From assembly GCF_000280925.3 (NCBI RefSeq), contig NZ_CP012109.1:2066501-2130500 (forward strand): a stretch of DNA of 64,000 nucleotides, written 5' to 3'. The notes under the pieces were generated by a model that did not search any database, was not told the origin of the DNA, and worked only from the letters and a program-made list of their open reading frames with translations. Below, one piece after another: positions 39,679 to 52,534 of this stretch; the stretch's first letter is position 1; the number at the start of each line of letters is the position of its first letter. The stretch comes from Myxococcus hansupus (GTDB lineage: Bacteria; Myxococcota; Myxococcia; Myxococcales; Myxococcaceae). The translations under genes and the position numbers were made by a program.

Positions 39679-41921
39679 TCAGGCCTGCCGCTGCTTGCGG
39701 CGGATGCGGGCGACCAGCGCCAGCGCCGCGAGCCCCAGGGCCTGGACACCCGCGCCGCCGCCATTGCAGCCGCAGCCACCGGGGGCGGCCCCTTCATCCT
39801 CCGGGGGCGGAGGGGGCGCGACGATTTGCAGCGACACGGCTCGCTCGGCCGTCTGGTTCGCGGAGTCCGTCACGCGCACCGTCAGCGCGAAGTTGCCGCT
39901 CAGGGTGGGCCTGCCGCTGAGCACGTAGGCGCCGTCGGTCTGCTGGAGCGTCAGTCCGCTGGGAAGCGTCCCGCCGGCCAGGTTCCAGAGGTAGGGCGCC
40001 CGGCCTCCCGAGGCGGTGAAGCGGGCCTCATACGGGCTGCCCTGCGTCGCGGACGCGAGCGCGCCGCTGGAGATGCTCAGGTCGCTCACCACGTCCACGC
40101 TGAAGGTCCGCTCCGCCACGCCGCCGCGGGCATCGCGCGCGCGCACCGTGACGGCGCTGCTGCCCGCCTGCGTCGGCGTGCCGTGGAACGAGCCCGTGGA
40201 GCGGAACGTCAGGCCCGGGGGCAGCGTGCCCACCAGCTCGTACGTGAGCGTGCCCGAGCCCCGGGCGTCCAGGGCCACGAGGTAGTTCGTCCCCACGCGG
40301 AAGGGATCCAGTCGCTCCGTGACGAACACGGGCTGGGGCCAGGGGCGCCGCGTGGCCACCAGCAGGCGGCGCGGGCTCACCGCCACCACGGACGTGTCGC
40401 CCGTCGCGAAGGACTCCGCGGTGTAGCTTCCGCCCGCGCCCGTCGGATGCGCCGTCCACTCCATGGCATCCGCGGAGACGTGCAGCTCGAACGAGGGCAG
40501 CGCCGGCAGGCTCTGCGGCGGCGTCCCCGTCCAGCTCACGACGAAGCTCTGGTCGACAAAGGCCACCAGCGGCGCGGGGGGCTCGGTGGACGAGGGAATC
40601 TGGAGGCGGCCCACGCGCGCCCAGGTGCTGCCCAGGTCCTCGGAGCGGTAGAAGCCCGGGGTGGGGGTTTCTGACTGGGGCGCCAGCGCGGCGGGCGGCG
40701 AGGGCGGCGGCATGGGCGCCCCGGCGTAGGCGACGAAGCGGCCATTGCCACCCGCGAGCTGCATGAGGGTGAGGCCCGACAACGTGGCGGGCTCGACCAG
40801 CTCCCAGCCGCTGCCTTCCGCGCGGGGACGCGCCAGCGCGGACGTGCCAGAGGGGGCTCCGGCCATGGGGAGGGCCGCGGCGAGGAAGCTGTCCTGGCCC
40901 GGGGCCAGCGCCACGAGGTCGTAGTTGCTGGAGATGCTCTCATCCGTCCACGTCGCGCCATCCCGGGAGGTGGCGATGAGGCCCGCGGTGCCCACGGCGG
41001 CCAGCCGGTTGCCGCTCAGGGCCAGGGCCAGGAAGCGGCGGCCCTCGGTTTCACCGTCGCGCGGTGGCGCCTGGTAGAGGGGCGACCACGTGAACGCGTT
41101 GTCGGTGGAGACGACGATGCGGCCGTCCGACAGGCCCAGCCACCGGAGCTGCGAATAGACGAGCCGCTCCAGGCGGATGGGCGTGGTGGTGCCCGCGCTC
41201 ACGGGGGTGAAGCCCGTCCACGTGCGCCCGTCCGACGAGCGCAGCATCTCCGCGCCGCCGCTGTTCGTCAGGGCGAGGAAGGTGCCGTTCCCATGCCACG
41301 CGCTCGCCGCGGAGGGCGTCACCTCGGTGCCTGTCGCGGTGCCTGAATCCCAATGGTCGAAGGTGGTGGTGGGGGCCACGTTGACGTGGAGCAGCCGCTC
41401 CAGCCGCCCCGTGAAGTTCGCGGGCTGATAGGCCTGCGTCTCACCCTCGCCCGGGGCGGACCGGCGTTGCGGAACCCGCTCTGGTAGCGGACCCTGTAGG
41501 GGCCCTGCGCCACGGACGGCACCGCCAGGGAGAGCTGCGCGGTCGCCAGCACCGACTCGGTCCCCGTGGTGAGGCGGTCCGACACGAGGCAGTGCCACGC
41601 GGCGCCGCTCACCGGCCAGGCGGACTGGGCTTCGCTGACGAGCTCCGCCTCCGCCGCCTGCGCGGCCACGGGGGCCGCGCCCGCGTACGTATAGGTGCCG
41701 CCCGGCGCCTGCCAGCCCGAGGGCAGGGCGATGCAGGCGACCATCTGCCCGTCACGGCTTTCCGGGCTGTCAGGGCCGAAGTGAACCTGGAGGCTCAAGG
41801 GAACGGAGGTGCCGCTGCGCACCGTGCCTTCGTGGCTCACGAAGGCGTCGGATTGGCAGCCAGCGGCACACCACAGCGAAGCCCCCATCAGGGTTCGCAG
41901 GACGTGATTGCGATTGAGCAA
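39679..41921 (-). pseudogene. Lipobox plus MYXO-CTERM surface protein with BNR-like and Ig-like domains, frameshifted
   Basis: The start at 41921 gives a lipoprotein signal (LWCAAGC) and about 150 residues in one frame. At about 41446-41463 the frame changes (near CGCCCCGGGC), consistent with one lost base. The rest, about 595 aa, runs on in the second frame. It contains repeated sialidase/BNR-type SSDGRTWTG, TSRDGATWTD and RSEDLGSTWAR turns, then two putative Ig domains (LPPGLTFRSTGSFHGTP, LPSGLTLQQTDGAYVLSG). It ends in GGCGCNGGGA, a hydrophobic helix and a basic tail, a MYXO-CTERM sorting signal. The protein is probably placed on the outer surface. Confidence 0.7.
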
Positions 41922-42044
41922 GGGAAGGAGTTCCTGTCGCGATGCGAGAGGTTCCCTGTCTACGGTTTCGTATTCCGCCGAGTCAAATCACCGCGAAGGG
42001 CCCGCGCGCCCGGCACGCCAGCAGGCCGGGCCGCTTCCAGGACT

Positions 42045-43358
42045 TCACGGCTTGTCGAACAACTCCAAGGCGGCCGTCGTCAGCGTGGTGACGCCCGTGC
42101 GGAGCGTGCGCTCCCGGTCCGGCGCGAAGAGCGGCGAGTGCATGGACGGCAGCTCCTCTCCCGAGGCCTTCGCCTTGGCATGCCGCTGGGGCTCGCTGGA
42201 GCCAAGCCAGAGCAGCACCGCGGGGATGCCCGCTCGCCCGTATTCGGCGAAGTCCTCGCCGCCCATGACGGGTTCCGTCTCCTGGAGGTTCTTTTCACCC
42301 AGGACGCGGGACACGGCGCCGACCAGTCGCTGGGTGAGGGCTGGGTCGTTGTAGACCGACGGCGTGCCCTCGGTGACGGTGATGTCGGGCGGGCGGGGGG
42401 CACCCGACGCCATGGCTTCGGCTTTGACGATGCGCTCGAGGCCGTCCAGCAACGCCTTGCGGACCTCCGGCTTGTACCAGCGCAAGGTGAGCTGGAGCTT
42501 CACGTCGTCGGGGATGATGTTGTTCTTGGTTCCACCGTGGATGGAGCCGACCGACAGCACCGCGGGCTCCAAGGGGTGGCGCTCCCGGCTGATGAGCGTC
42601 TGGAGGGAGAGGACGACGCGCGCCGCCATCACCACCGGGTCCACGGTTGAATGGGGATACGCGCCGTGTCCGCCCTTGCCGTGGAGCGTGATTTCGATGG
42701 AGTCCGCGCCCGCCAACGCGTAGCCCGTGCGGTACTCCACCGTGCCCGCCGGGGCGGTGTTGACGTGGAGCGCCAGCGCATGGGTCGGCTTGGGGAAGCG
42801 CTTGAAGAGGCCGTCCTGGAGCATCTGCCGGGCGCCCGCCGCCAACTCCTCCGCGGGCTGGCCCACCAGCAAGAGCGTGCCCTTCCACCGGCTCTTCGCG
42901 CGGGCCAGCAGCGTGGCCGTGCCCATCCACGCCGTCATGTGGACGTCGTGTCCGCACGCGTGCATGACCGACGTCGTCGCGCCCGCCGCGTCCTTCACCG
43001 TGGCCTTGCTCGCGTAGGGCAGGCCCGTCTTCTCCAGCACGGGCAGCCCGTCCATGTCCGTGCGCAACATCACCGTCGGGCCGGGGCCGTTTCGCAGCAC
43101 GGCCACCACGCCATGGCCGCCCACCTTCGTCGTCACTTCGAAGCCGAGCTTGCGCAGCCGGTCCGCCAGCTTCGCTGACGTCTTCGCCTCCTGATTGGAC
43201 AGCTCGGGCGTCTGGTGCAGATCGCGATACAGCGCGTCCAGGTCGGGGTAGAGCGCGTCGAGCCCGCCGAGCACGGGCGCCGTCTCCGCCGCGAGCGCGA
43301 GGCCCGCGGGGGTGGCCAGCGAGAGAAGGAGCAGGGGAAGCAGGTGGGGGTTCTTCAC
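42045..43358 (-). CDS. Secreted M20-family amidohydrolase (hippurate/IAA-amino acid hydrolase type)
   Basis: 437 aa from GTG 43358, with AGGAA 8 bases upstream. A signal peptide (about residues 1-24, ending LALAAE) exports it. The catalytic domain has RDLHQTPELSNQE, TDMDGLPVLE, HACGHDVHMTAWMG, GQPAEELAAGA and, near the end, MGGEDFAEYG, the two-metal site of M20D amidohydrolases that remove acyl groups from amino acids or peptides. The lid domain is present (GKGGHGAYPHSTVDPVV). It stands alone; the divergent neighbour is the DUF418 gene. Confidence 0.88.
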   Translation of the reverse strand: MKNPHLLPLLLLSLATPAGLALAAETAPVLGGLDALYPDLDALYRDLHQTPELSNQEAKTSAKLADRLRKLGFEVTTKVGGHGVVAVLRNGPGPTVMLRTDMDGLPVLEKTGLPYASKATVKDAAGATTSVMHACGHDVHMTAWMGTATLLARAKSRWKGTLLLVGQPAEELAAGARQMLQDGLFKRFPKPTHALALHVNTAPAGTVEYRTGYALAGADSIEITLHGKGGHGAYPHSTVDPVVMAARVVLSLQTLISRERHPLEPAVLSVGSIHGGTKNNIIPDDVKLQLTLRWYKPEVRKALLDGLERIVKAEAMASGAPRPPDITVTEGTPSVYNDPALTQRLVGAVSRVLGEKNLQETEPVMGGEDFAEYGRAGIPAVLLWLGSSEPQRHAKAKASGEELPSMHSPLFAPDRERTLRTGVTTLTTAALELFDKP

Positions 43359-43510
43359 AGAGCGTGTTCCTGTTCTGCGGGGAGCGCCGCCACTACACCA
43401 CACCCGGGGTGGCAGGAGTTGTCACGCGTGGGCTCGGCGGGCCGCCGCGCCAGGGGCAGGCGCACCTCGGGAGATTGACGGCTTATCATCGGAGGGCGTC
43501 TGCTTCGGGG

Positions 43511-44836
43511 ATGTCCGAGTCTGATACGTCCGCGTCATCCGCCGCGCCCGTGACGCGGCCGGTGGAGGCCTCCGAGCGAGTCGTCTTGCTGGATGTCCTC
43601 CGGGGTTTTGCGCTGTGGGGAGTCTTCGTCTCCAACAGCCTTGTCTGGTTGAGCGGCCGGGTCCTCCTGCCCAAGGAGAAGGCGAAGGCGCTGGCCGAGC
43701 CGCTGCTGGAGCAGATCATCTCCGGCCTCTACGTGACGCTGGTGACGCAGAAGTTCATCTCCATCTTCGCCTTCCTCTTCGGCCTGGGCTTCTCCATCCA
43801 GCTTGGTCGGGCGGAGGCGCGGGGCACCTCCGCGGTGCCGCTCTACCGCCGGCGGTTGGGCGTGCTCCTCTGCATTGGATTCGCGCACGCCCTGCTGGTG
43901 TGGACCGGTGACATCCTCCACGTCTACGCGCTGGTGGGCCTGGTGTTGATGGCCTTCCGGGCCCGCTCCAATCGCACGGTGTTGTTCTGGGCCCTGGGGC
44001 TCGTCACCGTGATGCCGTTCGTGGTCCCCGCGGCCATCCGGTACATCCCCATCCTGATGCACGGCGCGGAGGCCGCCGCGGCGGCGGTGGAGGCCCGGCA
44101 GGCCAACATCCAGGCCCTCTTCGCGGACTCCCTGGCCGCGCTGTCGAGCGAGTCCTTCTGGACGGCGCAGATGGGCAACGCGCGCCTCTACCTGTCGTTC
44201 TTCTGGACCGAGCCCCGACAGGTGCTCTGGATGAGCCTCATCCTGGGGCGCTTCCTGTTCGGCTTGCTCGCCGGACGCCTGTTGCTGCTCCAGGACGTGG
44301 AGACGCACCGTCCGCTGCTGCGCCGGATTCTGGGGTGGGGCCTGCTCCTGGGGTTGGTCATCAACGGCGGCGGCTACGCGCTCATGCGTCTGAACGCCGA
44401 GGGCACGCTGTGGGACCCGAAGGGGCCCTGGACGCTGGTGCTCACCGCCATCCAGGAGCCGGGCTACATCGCCACGGCGGCGGCCTATGTCGCGGGCTTC
44501 GCGCTGCTGTTCCAGCGGGAGCGCTGGCGCCGCTGGATGAGCGTCTTGTCCCCGGTGGGGCGCATGGCCCTGACGAACTACCTGATGCAGTCCGTGGTGA
44601 GCATCTGGATCTACAACGGCTGGGGGCTGGGGCTCATCGGCAAGCTGCCGATGTCGCGCGCGCTCGCCATCTGCTGCGCCATCTTCGCCGTGCAGGTGGT
44701 GTTCAGCCACCTGTGGCTGGCGCGCTTCCGCTTCGGTCCCGTCGAATGGATGTGGCGCTCGCTCACCTACGGCCGGGCCCAGCCCCTGCGACGCGCGCCG
44801 GGGGAGGGGAGCGCCCCGAGCGTCGCGGCCTCCTGA
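43511..44836 (+). CDS. DUF418-family multi-pass membrane protein
   Basis: 441 aa from ATG 43511. The start LDVLRGFALWGVFVSN is the family hallmark, followed by about nine helices, FISIFAFLFGLGFSIQ, the HxH-like AHALLVWTGDILHVYAL, and the C-terminal DUF418 domain with MALTNYLMQSVVSIWIYNG and GPVEWMWRSLTYG. DUF418 proteins are relatives of membrane acyltransferases; their substrate is unknown. A 25-residue Ser/Ala-rich leader precedes the first helix. It is convergent with the di-heme gene. Confidence 0.85.
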   Translation: MSESDTSASSAAPVTRPVEASERVVLLDVLRGFALWGVFVSNSLVWLSGRVLLPKEKAKALAEPLLEQIISGLYVTLVTQKFISIFAFLFGLGFSIQLGRAEARGTSAVPLYRRRLGVLLCIGFAHALLVWTGDILHVYALVGLVLMAFRARSNRTVLFWALGLVTVMPFVVPAAIRYIPILMHGAEAAAAAVEARQANIQALFADSLAALSSESFWTAQMGNARLYLSFFWTEPRQVLWMSLILGRFLFGLLAGRLLLLQDVETHRPLLRRILGWGLLLGLVINGGGYALMRLNAEGTLWDPKGPWTLVLTAIQEPGYIATAAAYVAGFALLFQRERWRRWMSVLSPVGRMALTNYLMQSVVSIWIYNGWGLGLIGKLPMSRALAICCAIFAVQVVFSHLWLARFRFGPVEWMWRSLTYGRAQPLRRAPGEGSAPSVAAS

Positions 44837-44857
44837 CGCGGGGCGCGGCGGGGCCCC

Positions 44858-46246
44858 TCAGAGCGATTCGAGGAACGTGAGCAGCGCCTGCCGGTCCGTC
44901 AGCGGCAGGCGCGTGTAGCGCTCCTGCGCGAGGGCGGCCTCGCCGCCGTGCCACAACACGGCCTCTTCCAGGTTGCGGGCGCGCCCGTCGTGCAGGAAGC
45001 GCGTGTGGCCATTCACGGCCTTCACCAGGCCAATGCCCCACAGCGGAGGCGTGCGCCATTCGGTGCCGCTGGCGAGCCCATCCGGCCGTCCGTCCGCGAG
45101 CCCGTCCCCCATGTCGTGCAGCAGCAGGTCCGAGTACGGGTAGATTTTCTGCCGCGACACCTCCGGGAAGCCGGGCACCTCTTCCGTCTCGAAGGGCGTG
45201 GCCAGGTGGCAGCTCGCGCAGCCGATGGCCTCGAACACCGCCTTGCCGCGCAGCGTGGTGGGCGCGTCCCAGTCCCGCCGCTTCGGCGCGGCCACCAGCC
45301 GGGTGTAGAAGACGAGCTTCTCCAGGTCCTCGGGCGTCACCTCGGGGACGGCGTCGCCGCTGGGGGCCTCCTGGCCCTGCCCGAGCGGGAACACCGTCGT
45401 CGTCAGTCCCATGTCCGCCGACAGGGCCTGCGCCACTTGCTGACGGAGCGTGGGCTGGTTGGCCTTCCATCCGAAGCGGCCCAGGCGCGTCTGGCCGTCC
45501 TCCACCGTCATCACCCGGTTCGCGCGGCCAGAGATGCCGTCCTGGTTCCGGTCCTCCGGGTCCTCGTTCGCCAGGAGCGCCGCTTCGGGAATCGCCTCCA
45601 GCAGCCCCAGCCCGAAGTTCACCGGCGCGACGCGCGGCGAGAAGCGGACGCCGTCCTCGAGCGGGCCCTTGGACAGGGCCGCGAAGGTGTAGCGGGGACG
45701 GAGCAGCGCGTAGGCCTCTCCCGAGGAGAACCTCCCCGTCACTTCGTCATAGCGGACCTCGACGGTGCCCTCCGCGCTCTTGCCATCCAGGTGCCGCACG
45801 TCGAGCTGGGCGCCGTAGCGGGGATGGACGCCGTGGCCCTCCGGGCCGCTGAGCTGGAACGCGAGCGAGACTGGCGTTTCCTTCGGGGACGCCGGGGGCT
45901 GCCCACGCCCGTCCTTCACGTGGCACGTCATGCAGGAGGGCGCGATGAACAGCGGCCCCACATGGACGGGGCCGTCCACGTCCGTCCAATCACGGTCGAA
46001 GATGCGCTTGCCCGCGTGGAATTCCGGCCAGCGCTCGCGCGCCATGTTCATGGGCGAGCGGCCAAAGGCATTCCGCCCCGGGTCGGGAACGGAGGTCGCT
46101 CCGCCGGACAGCTCTTCCCCGGGCTCCAATCTGGCCGCGAGCGCCCCCAGCTCGAGCGGCGGTGGCAGCCGGTTCGTGTTCGCCCACACGGCGATGAGCA
46201 CGACGGCGCCGACAGAGATGCCCAGGAGGAACAGCCGCCCTTTCAT
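44858..46246 (-). CDS. Di-heme oxidoreductase (DHOR family, c-type cytochrome)
   Basis: 462 aa with an N-terminal membrane anchor (about residues 5-25). Two heme-c sites are visible: SCMTCH near residue 103 and CASCH near residue 345. Other family marks are FGRSPMNM, NFGLGLLEAIPE, DGISGRANRV and LLLHDMGDGLADG near the C-terminus. Such DHOR (thiol oxidoreductase-like) proteins act on the periplasmic side of the inner membrane in electron transfer; the donor is unknown. It is transcribed alone, 106 bases from the upstream lipoprotein gene. Confidence 0.88.
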   Translation of the reverse strand: MKGRLFLLGISVGAVVLIAVWANTNRLPPPLELGALAARLEPGEELSGGATSVPDPGRNAFGRSPMNMARERWPEFHAGKRIFDRDWTDVDGPVHVGPLFIAPSCMTCHVKDGRGQPPASPKETPVSLAFQLSGPEGHGVHPRYGAQLDVRHLDGKSAEGTVEVRYDEVTGRFSSGEAYALLRPRYTFAALSKGPLEDGVRFSPRVAPVNFGLGLLEAIPEAALLANEDPEDRNQDGISGRANRVMTVEDGQTRLGRFGWKANQPTLRQQVAQALSADMGLTTTVFPLGQGQEAPSGDAVPEVTPEDLEKLVFYTRLVAAPKRRDWDAPTTLRGKAVFEAIGCASCHLATPFETEEVPGFPEVSRQKIYPYSDLLLHDMGDGLADGRPDGLASGTEWRTPPLWGIGLVKAVNGHTRFLHDGRARNLEEAVLWHGGEAALAQERYTRLPLTDRQALLTFLESL

Positions 46247-46352
46247 CGAAGAGACTCCAGAAGACCCGGGGTGGAACGGACCGCGCTACAACCCCAGGCA
46301 GGATGGCTTCCCTGCCCGGGGCGTCGCCCATGCGAGGCACGGGCGGTGGAGA

Positions 46353-47180
46353 CTACTTCTTCCCGGCGACAATCTTCTCGTCGAGGATGGTGAACTCCTT
46401 CGCGGAGGCGTTCACGTCAATCCCCGTGAAGAGGTTGTACGGGTAGTGGCCGCTCTCGATCTCCTCGATGAACTCCACCTCGTCGCCGCTGATGGTGGTG
46501 CCGTCCGGGAGCTGAAAGGTGAAGTCGCGGTCATCCGCGCGCAGACGCCAGCCGCAGGCACCCACGTTGGACGGCTCCGCCATCTGCGCCACGCCGTTCT
46601 TCCAGATGATGATGTCGATCTGGAAGAAGTCCGCGTGCGCGACGAGGTAACGGATGAAGTCCCACCAGTTCCAGAAGATGAGCCGCTGCGCGGCCGGGTT
46701 GGTCGTCGTGCCCTGGAGCTGGCCGTCGCGGTAGACGTTCATCCGGTAGCTGGAGCCGCCCGGCGCGCCCGTGAAGTTCGGCGTCACCTGCACGCTGCCG
46801 GGCTCGCGGCCCGCGGAGACGTTCAGCGTGCTGACCACCTGGTCGCCGGAGCGCGCGGACAGGTTCAGGCTGCCGTTGTTACCGCCGAAGTTGATGCCCG
46901 TCGTCTGGGTCCAGGACGAGGCGCGCGTGAAGCGGCTGGCCACGCCGTCCGCCTTCGTGTCGCCGAGCCCGGTGACCTGGATGCCCTTGTCCGTGGCGCG
47001 CAGCTTGGCGTTGCCCGTCGGGCAGTTCGTGATGCCATCGAAGCGCTGGACGCAGTCGCTCTTCGCGTCCGCTTCCTGAGCCGCCAGGGGCTCGGAGTCC
47101 AACGTCTCATCACCCTGACAACCAGCCGCGACGCTCAGCAGCGCGGCCGCGAGCAGGCGACCCGTGAAATTCATCTGCAT
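46353..47180 (-). CDS. Hypothetical lipoprotein
   Basis: 275 aa. A lipoprotein signal ends LSVAAGC (Cys21). The mature protein is rich in Thr, Asn and Gly, with a beta-rich first half and a Trp-rich segment near residue 170 (FWNWWDFIRY) and two late acidic strands. No domain is recognised. The start could be ATG 47180 or the in-frame ATG two codons on. It is on the same strand as the di-heme protein but separated from it by 106 bases, so co-transcription is uncertain. It is likely an outer-membrane or periplasmic protein. Confidence 0.6.
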   Translation of the reverse strand: MQMNFTGRLLAAALLSVAAGCQGDETLDSEPLAAQEADAKSDCVQRFDGITNCPTGNAKLRATDKGIQVTGLGDTKADGVASRFTRASSWTQTTGINFGGNNGSLNLSARSGDQVVSTLNVSAGREPGSVQVTPNFTGAPGGSSYRMNVYRDGQLQGTTTNPAAQRLIFWNWWDFIRYLVAHADFFQIDIIIWKNGVAQMAEPSNVGACGWRLRADDRDFTFQLPDGTTISGDEVEFIEEIESGHYPYNLFTGIDVNASAKEFTILDEKIVAGKK

Positions 47181-47343
47181 GAAGTCCTACCTTGGTGTGG
47201 TGCGAATGAAGTGTTGCACCTCCGCTCCATTGCACTGTTCACGCCACAACAAGGGTCCGCTTCACCCCTCGGGAAACAGGGGGGATGCACGCGCCGGTGT
47301 AGCGCGCCCCGTCACAAAAGGGCGCTGGCTGTGCCATTTGAGG

Positions 47344-48360
47344 TTACTCGCGCCGCGAGGCCTCCGCCTGGGCGAGCCGGGCGCGCGCTTGCGCCGTCAG
47401 CTCGAACGAGCGCAGGCGCGCGGCGGGGTCGTAGACCATGCCCGTCACCATCAGCTCGTCGACGCCGGTGAGGCGGATGAAGGCGTCCAGTCCCTGCTCG
47501 ACGGTGTCAGGGGCACCGACGATGGAATACGTGAGCGCATGGTCGGCGCTCGCGCGCTCCACGGGGGAGGCCACCGTGTCGATGTCATCCACGGGGGGCG
47601 GCAGTTGTCCGGGCGTCCCGCGGCGCAGCCGGAAGAACTGCTGCTGCACGGAGCTGAAGAGGCGGCGCGCCTCCGCGTCCGTGTCCGCGGCGAAGACATT
47701 CACACACGCCATGGCGTAGGGCCGGGCCAGCGCGTCCGACGGCTTGAAGCGCTCCCGGTAGATGGCCAGGGCCTGCAGCAGGGCATCCGGCGCGAAGTGG
47801 GAGGCGAAGGCGAAGGGCATGCCCAGCACGGCCGCGAGCTGCGCGCTGAACAGGCTGGAGCCGAGCAGCCAGATGGGCACCCTCAAGCCGGCCCCGGGCA
47901 CCGCCTGGATGAGCTGACCGGACTCGGTGGGCTCGAAGTAGGACTTCAGCTCCACCACGTCCTGGGGAAAGCTGTCCGCGCTCGCCGCCATGTCGCGCCG
48001 CAGGGCGCGCGCCGTCAGCATGTCCGTGCCCGGCGCCCGGCCGAGCCCCAGGTCGATGCGCCCCGGGTAGAGCGTCTCCAGCGTCCCGAACTGCTCGGCG
48101 ATGACGAGCGGCGCGTGGTTGGGCAGCATGATGCCGCCCGAGCCCACGCGGATGTGCTTCGTGCCTCCGGCGACGTAGCCGATGACCACGGACGTGGCCG
48201 CGCTGGCGATGCCCGTCATGTTGTGGTGCTCGGCCAGCCAGAAGCGCTGGTAGCCCCATTCCTCCGCGTGCCGCGCCAGGTCGAGCGTGTTCCGGAGCGC
48301 GTCGGACGCGGTGGAGCCCTGGGTGACGGGCGAGAGGTCGAGGACGGAGAAAGGAATCAT
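47344..48360 (-). CDS. LLM-class flavin-dependent oxidoreductase
   Basis: 338 aa, normal length for the bacterial luciferase-like monooxygenases of the YhbW/LuxA-like type. The N-terminal strand [24 protein letters not shown], then [54 protein letters not shown] are the family landmarks. It uses reduced FMN supplied by a reductase, and the substrate is unknown. The methyltransferase gene ends (48371) just upstream of its start, with ten bases between, so the two are one operon. Confidence 0.9.
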   Translation of the reverse strand: MIPFSVLDLSPVTQGSTASDALRNTLDLARHAEEWGYQRFWLAEHHNMTGIASAATSVVIGYVAGGTKHIRVGSGGIMLPNHAPLVIAEQFGTLETLYPGRIDLGLGRAPGTDMLTARALRRDMAASADSFPQDVVELKSYFEPTESGQLIQAVPGAGLRVPIWLLGSSLFSAQLAAVLGMPFAFASHFAPDALLQALAIYRERFKPSDALARPYAMACVNVFAADTDAEARRLFSSVQQQFFRLRRGTPGQLPPPVDDIDTVASPVERASADHALTYSIVGAPDTVEQGLDAFIRLTGVDELMVTGMVYDPAARLRSFELTAQARARLAQAEASRRE

Positions 48361-48370
48361 GGGGCCCCTA

Positions 48371-49054
48371 CTAACGCCGTCCCTGGGGCCTCCGCTTGCC
48401 GATGAACAGGGTGTGCCGCGTGCCCTTGGTGCCGTGGGCCGCCGGGTGCAGCGTCTGGACGGTGAACCCCGCCTGCTCCATGCGGCGCTCGAAGGCGGGG
48501 GAGGGCCCGGCGCTCCACACGCCCAGTGAGCCCCCGGGCCGCAACGCCTGGACGGCGTGTGCCAGTCCCACGCGCCCGTAGAGGCCGTGGTTGTCGGGGT
48601 GGGTGAGGGCGGTGGGCCCGTTGTCCACGTCCAGCAGGATGGCGTCGTAGGCCCCAGCCGTCCGGGCCATGTGCTTGCCCACGTCGCCCTCCACCACGGC
48701 GACGCGAGGGTCCTCCAGCGGCGCGCCGGCCAGGGCCGCCAGGTGGCTCCGGTTCCACGTCACCACCACGGGGAGCAGCTCCGCCACGGTGACGCGGGCG
48801 TCGGGGCCCAGCGTGTCCAGCACGGCCCGCGTCGTGTAGCCGAAGCCCAGCCCGCCCACGAGCACCCGGGCGTTGCTTCGTTCCGCCAGGCCCTCGCAGC
48901 CCGCCTTCGCCAGGGCCTCCTCGGAGCCGTGCTGCCGGCTGGACATGAGCGTCTGGCCTCGCACACGGAAGACGTATTCGTCCCCGCGCCGGACCAGGGT
49001 GATTTCCCCCACGCCGGGGGCCTCCGCGCGATCGACCGTCTCCCAGGGCTTCAT
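48371..49054 (-). CDS. Spermidine-synthase-like SAM methyltransferase
   Basis: 227 aa. The class I SAM core has [42 protein letters not shown] and [17 protein letters not shown]. The [12 protein letters not shown] loop and DVDNGP are of the spermidine synthase superfamily, but the N-terminal beta domain that binds the second substrate is short, so it may be a methyltransferase rather than a polyamine enzyme. It is in an operon with the flavin monooxygenase. Its start lies just inside the clpB terminator hairpin region. Confidence 0.7.
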   Translation of the reverse strand: MKPWETVDRAEAPGVGEITLVRRGDEYVFRVRGQTLMSSRQHGSEEALAKAGCEGLAERSNARVLVGGLGFGYTTRAVLDTLGPDARVTVAELLPVVVTWNRSHLAALAGAPLEDPRVAVVEGDVGKHMARTAGAYDAILLDVDNGPTALTHPDNHGLYGRVGLAHAVQALRPGGSLGVWSAGPSPAFERRMEQAGFTVQTLHPAAHGTKGTRHTLFIGKRRPQGRR

Positions 49055-49079
49055 GGCCGGGGCTCTTCTCGCGGGAAGC

Positions 49080-49108
49080 GGCCCGGCGTCAAGCCACGAC
49101 GCCGGGCC
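49080..49108 (-). terminator. clpB terminator hairpin
   Basis: GGCCCGGCGTC (49080-49090) and GACGCCGGGCC (49098-49108) form a perfect 11-bp stem with a 7-base loop, 25 bases past the clpB stop. There is no U run, common in such high-GC genomes. Confidence 0.6.
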
Positions 49109-49133
49109 AGGGGACCTCCGTGAGCGCCCGGAC

Positions 49134-51758
<2,625 letters not shown>

Positions 51759-51886
51759 GCCTCCAACGTAAGAGTCGAAGACCCCTTGGCAAGCAGCGCG
51801 CGTGGCGCATCGGTTTCGCTCGCCCTGAAAATGTTTGGACTCCTGGTAACCGCCCGCTTTCCTCGGTGCCGGAGTTGCCATGGGGT

Positions 51887-52522
51887 ATGATGCCGGGTAT
51901 AGGCGGCGCCCAATCCCCTGGGGGGCTGACACTGAAAGCACACGGCGGATATCTCGTACGACTCGAAAGCTTCGGCGGCCTGGAGCTGCTCCGGCTGGCG
52001 CGTGAAGCGCTGTCGCTGGACAGGGCGATGGGCGCGACGGGGCTGATGGTCTCCGTCAACCGGCGCCGCAAGGTGGTCCGGCTCGCCTTCGTGGGGCCCT
52101 TCACCGAAGGACGGCAGGGCGCGCACTGGTATGCGGCCCACCATGCGCTCGCCCGGCTGCTGTCCCGCGCCGCGAACGTCACCGTCCAGGCCTACGTCTA
52201 TGATCCAGACGAGGGCGAGGAAGTCCTCGCCTACGGCAACGGCCGGCGGGTGGGTGGCGACCGGGTCGTCTACGAGGACGTCGAGCTCCCTGTCCCCCTG
52301 GACGAGATGGACGACGCGGCCTTCAAGTACATGCAGGAGCGGTGGCCCATGGGCCACCTGGCCTACGTGTTCGGCCTGACGCGCAAGGAGCTGCTGCGGC
52401 TGCACCGCGTGTCCCCGAGCCACGAGCTGGCGCTCGAGGGGCACGACGCGGAGGGCGAGGCCTTCCTGGAGGCCCTGCTGCCGACGGGGCAGGTGGCGCT
52501 CCCGGAGTCCGACGTCCTCTGA
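51887..52522 (+). CDS. Hypothetical protein
   Basis: About 211 aa; start uncertain. An in-frame GTG at 51866 would add seven residues, and two ATGs lie side by side at 51887. No signal peptide or membrane segment is seen. The protein is soluble and rich in Arg and Glu. Segments such as [18 protein letters not shown] and [23 protein letters not shown] look like beta strands with turns; [24 protein letters not shown] may be an amphipathic helix. No family is recognised. It is divergent from clpB and convergent with the membrane gene of the DUF1844 operon. Confidence 0.5.
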   Translation: MMPGIGGAQSPGGLTLKAHGGYLVRLESFGGLELLRLAREALSLDRAMGATGLMVSVNRRRKVVRLAFVGPFTEGRQGAHWYAAHHALARLLSRAANVTVQAYVYDPDEGEEVLAYGNGRRVGGDRVVYEDVELPVPLDEMDDAAFKYMQERWPMGHLAYVFGLTRKELLRLHRVSPSHELALEGHDAEGEAFLEALLPTGQVALPESDVL

Positions 52523-52534
52523 ACGAGGGGACGG

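Noticed and set aside
51759..51865. Sigma-32-type heat-shock promoter for clpB
   Set aside because: No CTTGAAA / CCCCAT pair with proper spacing was found upstream of the start.
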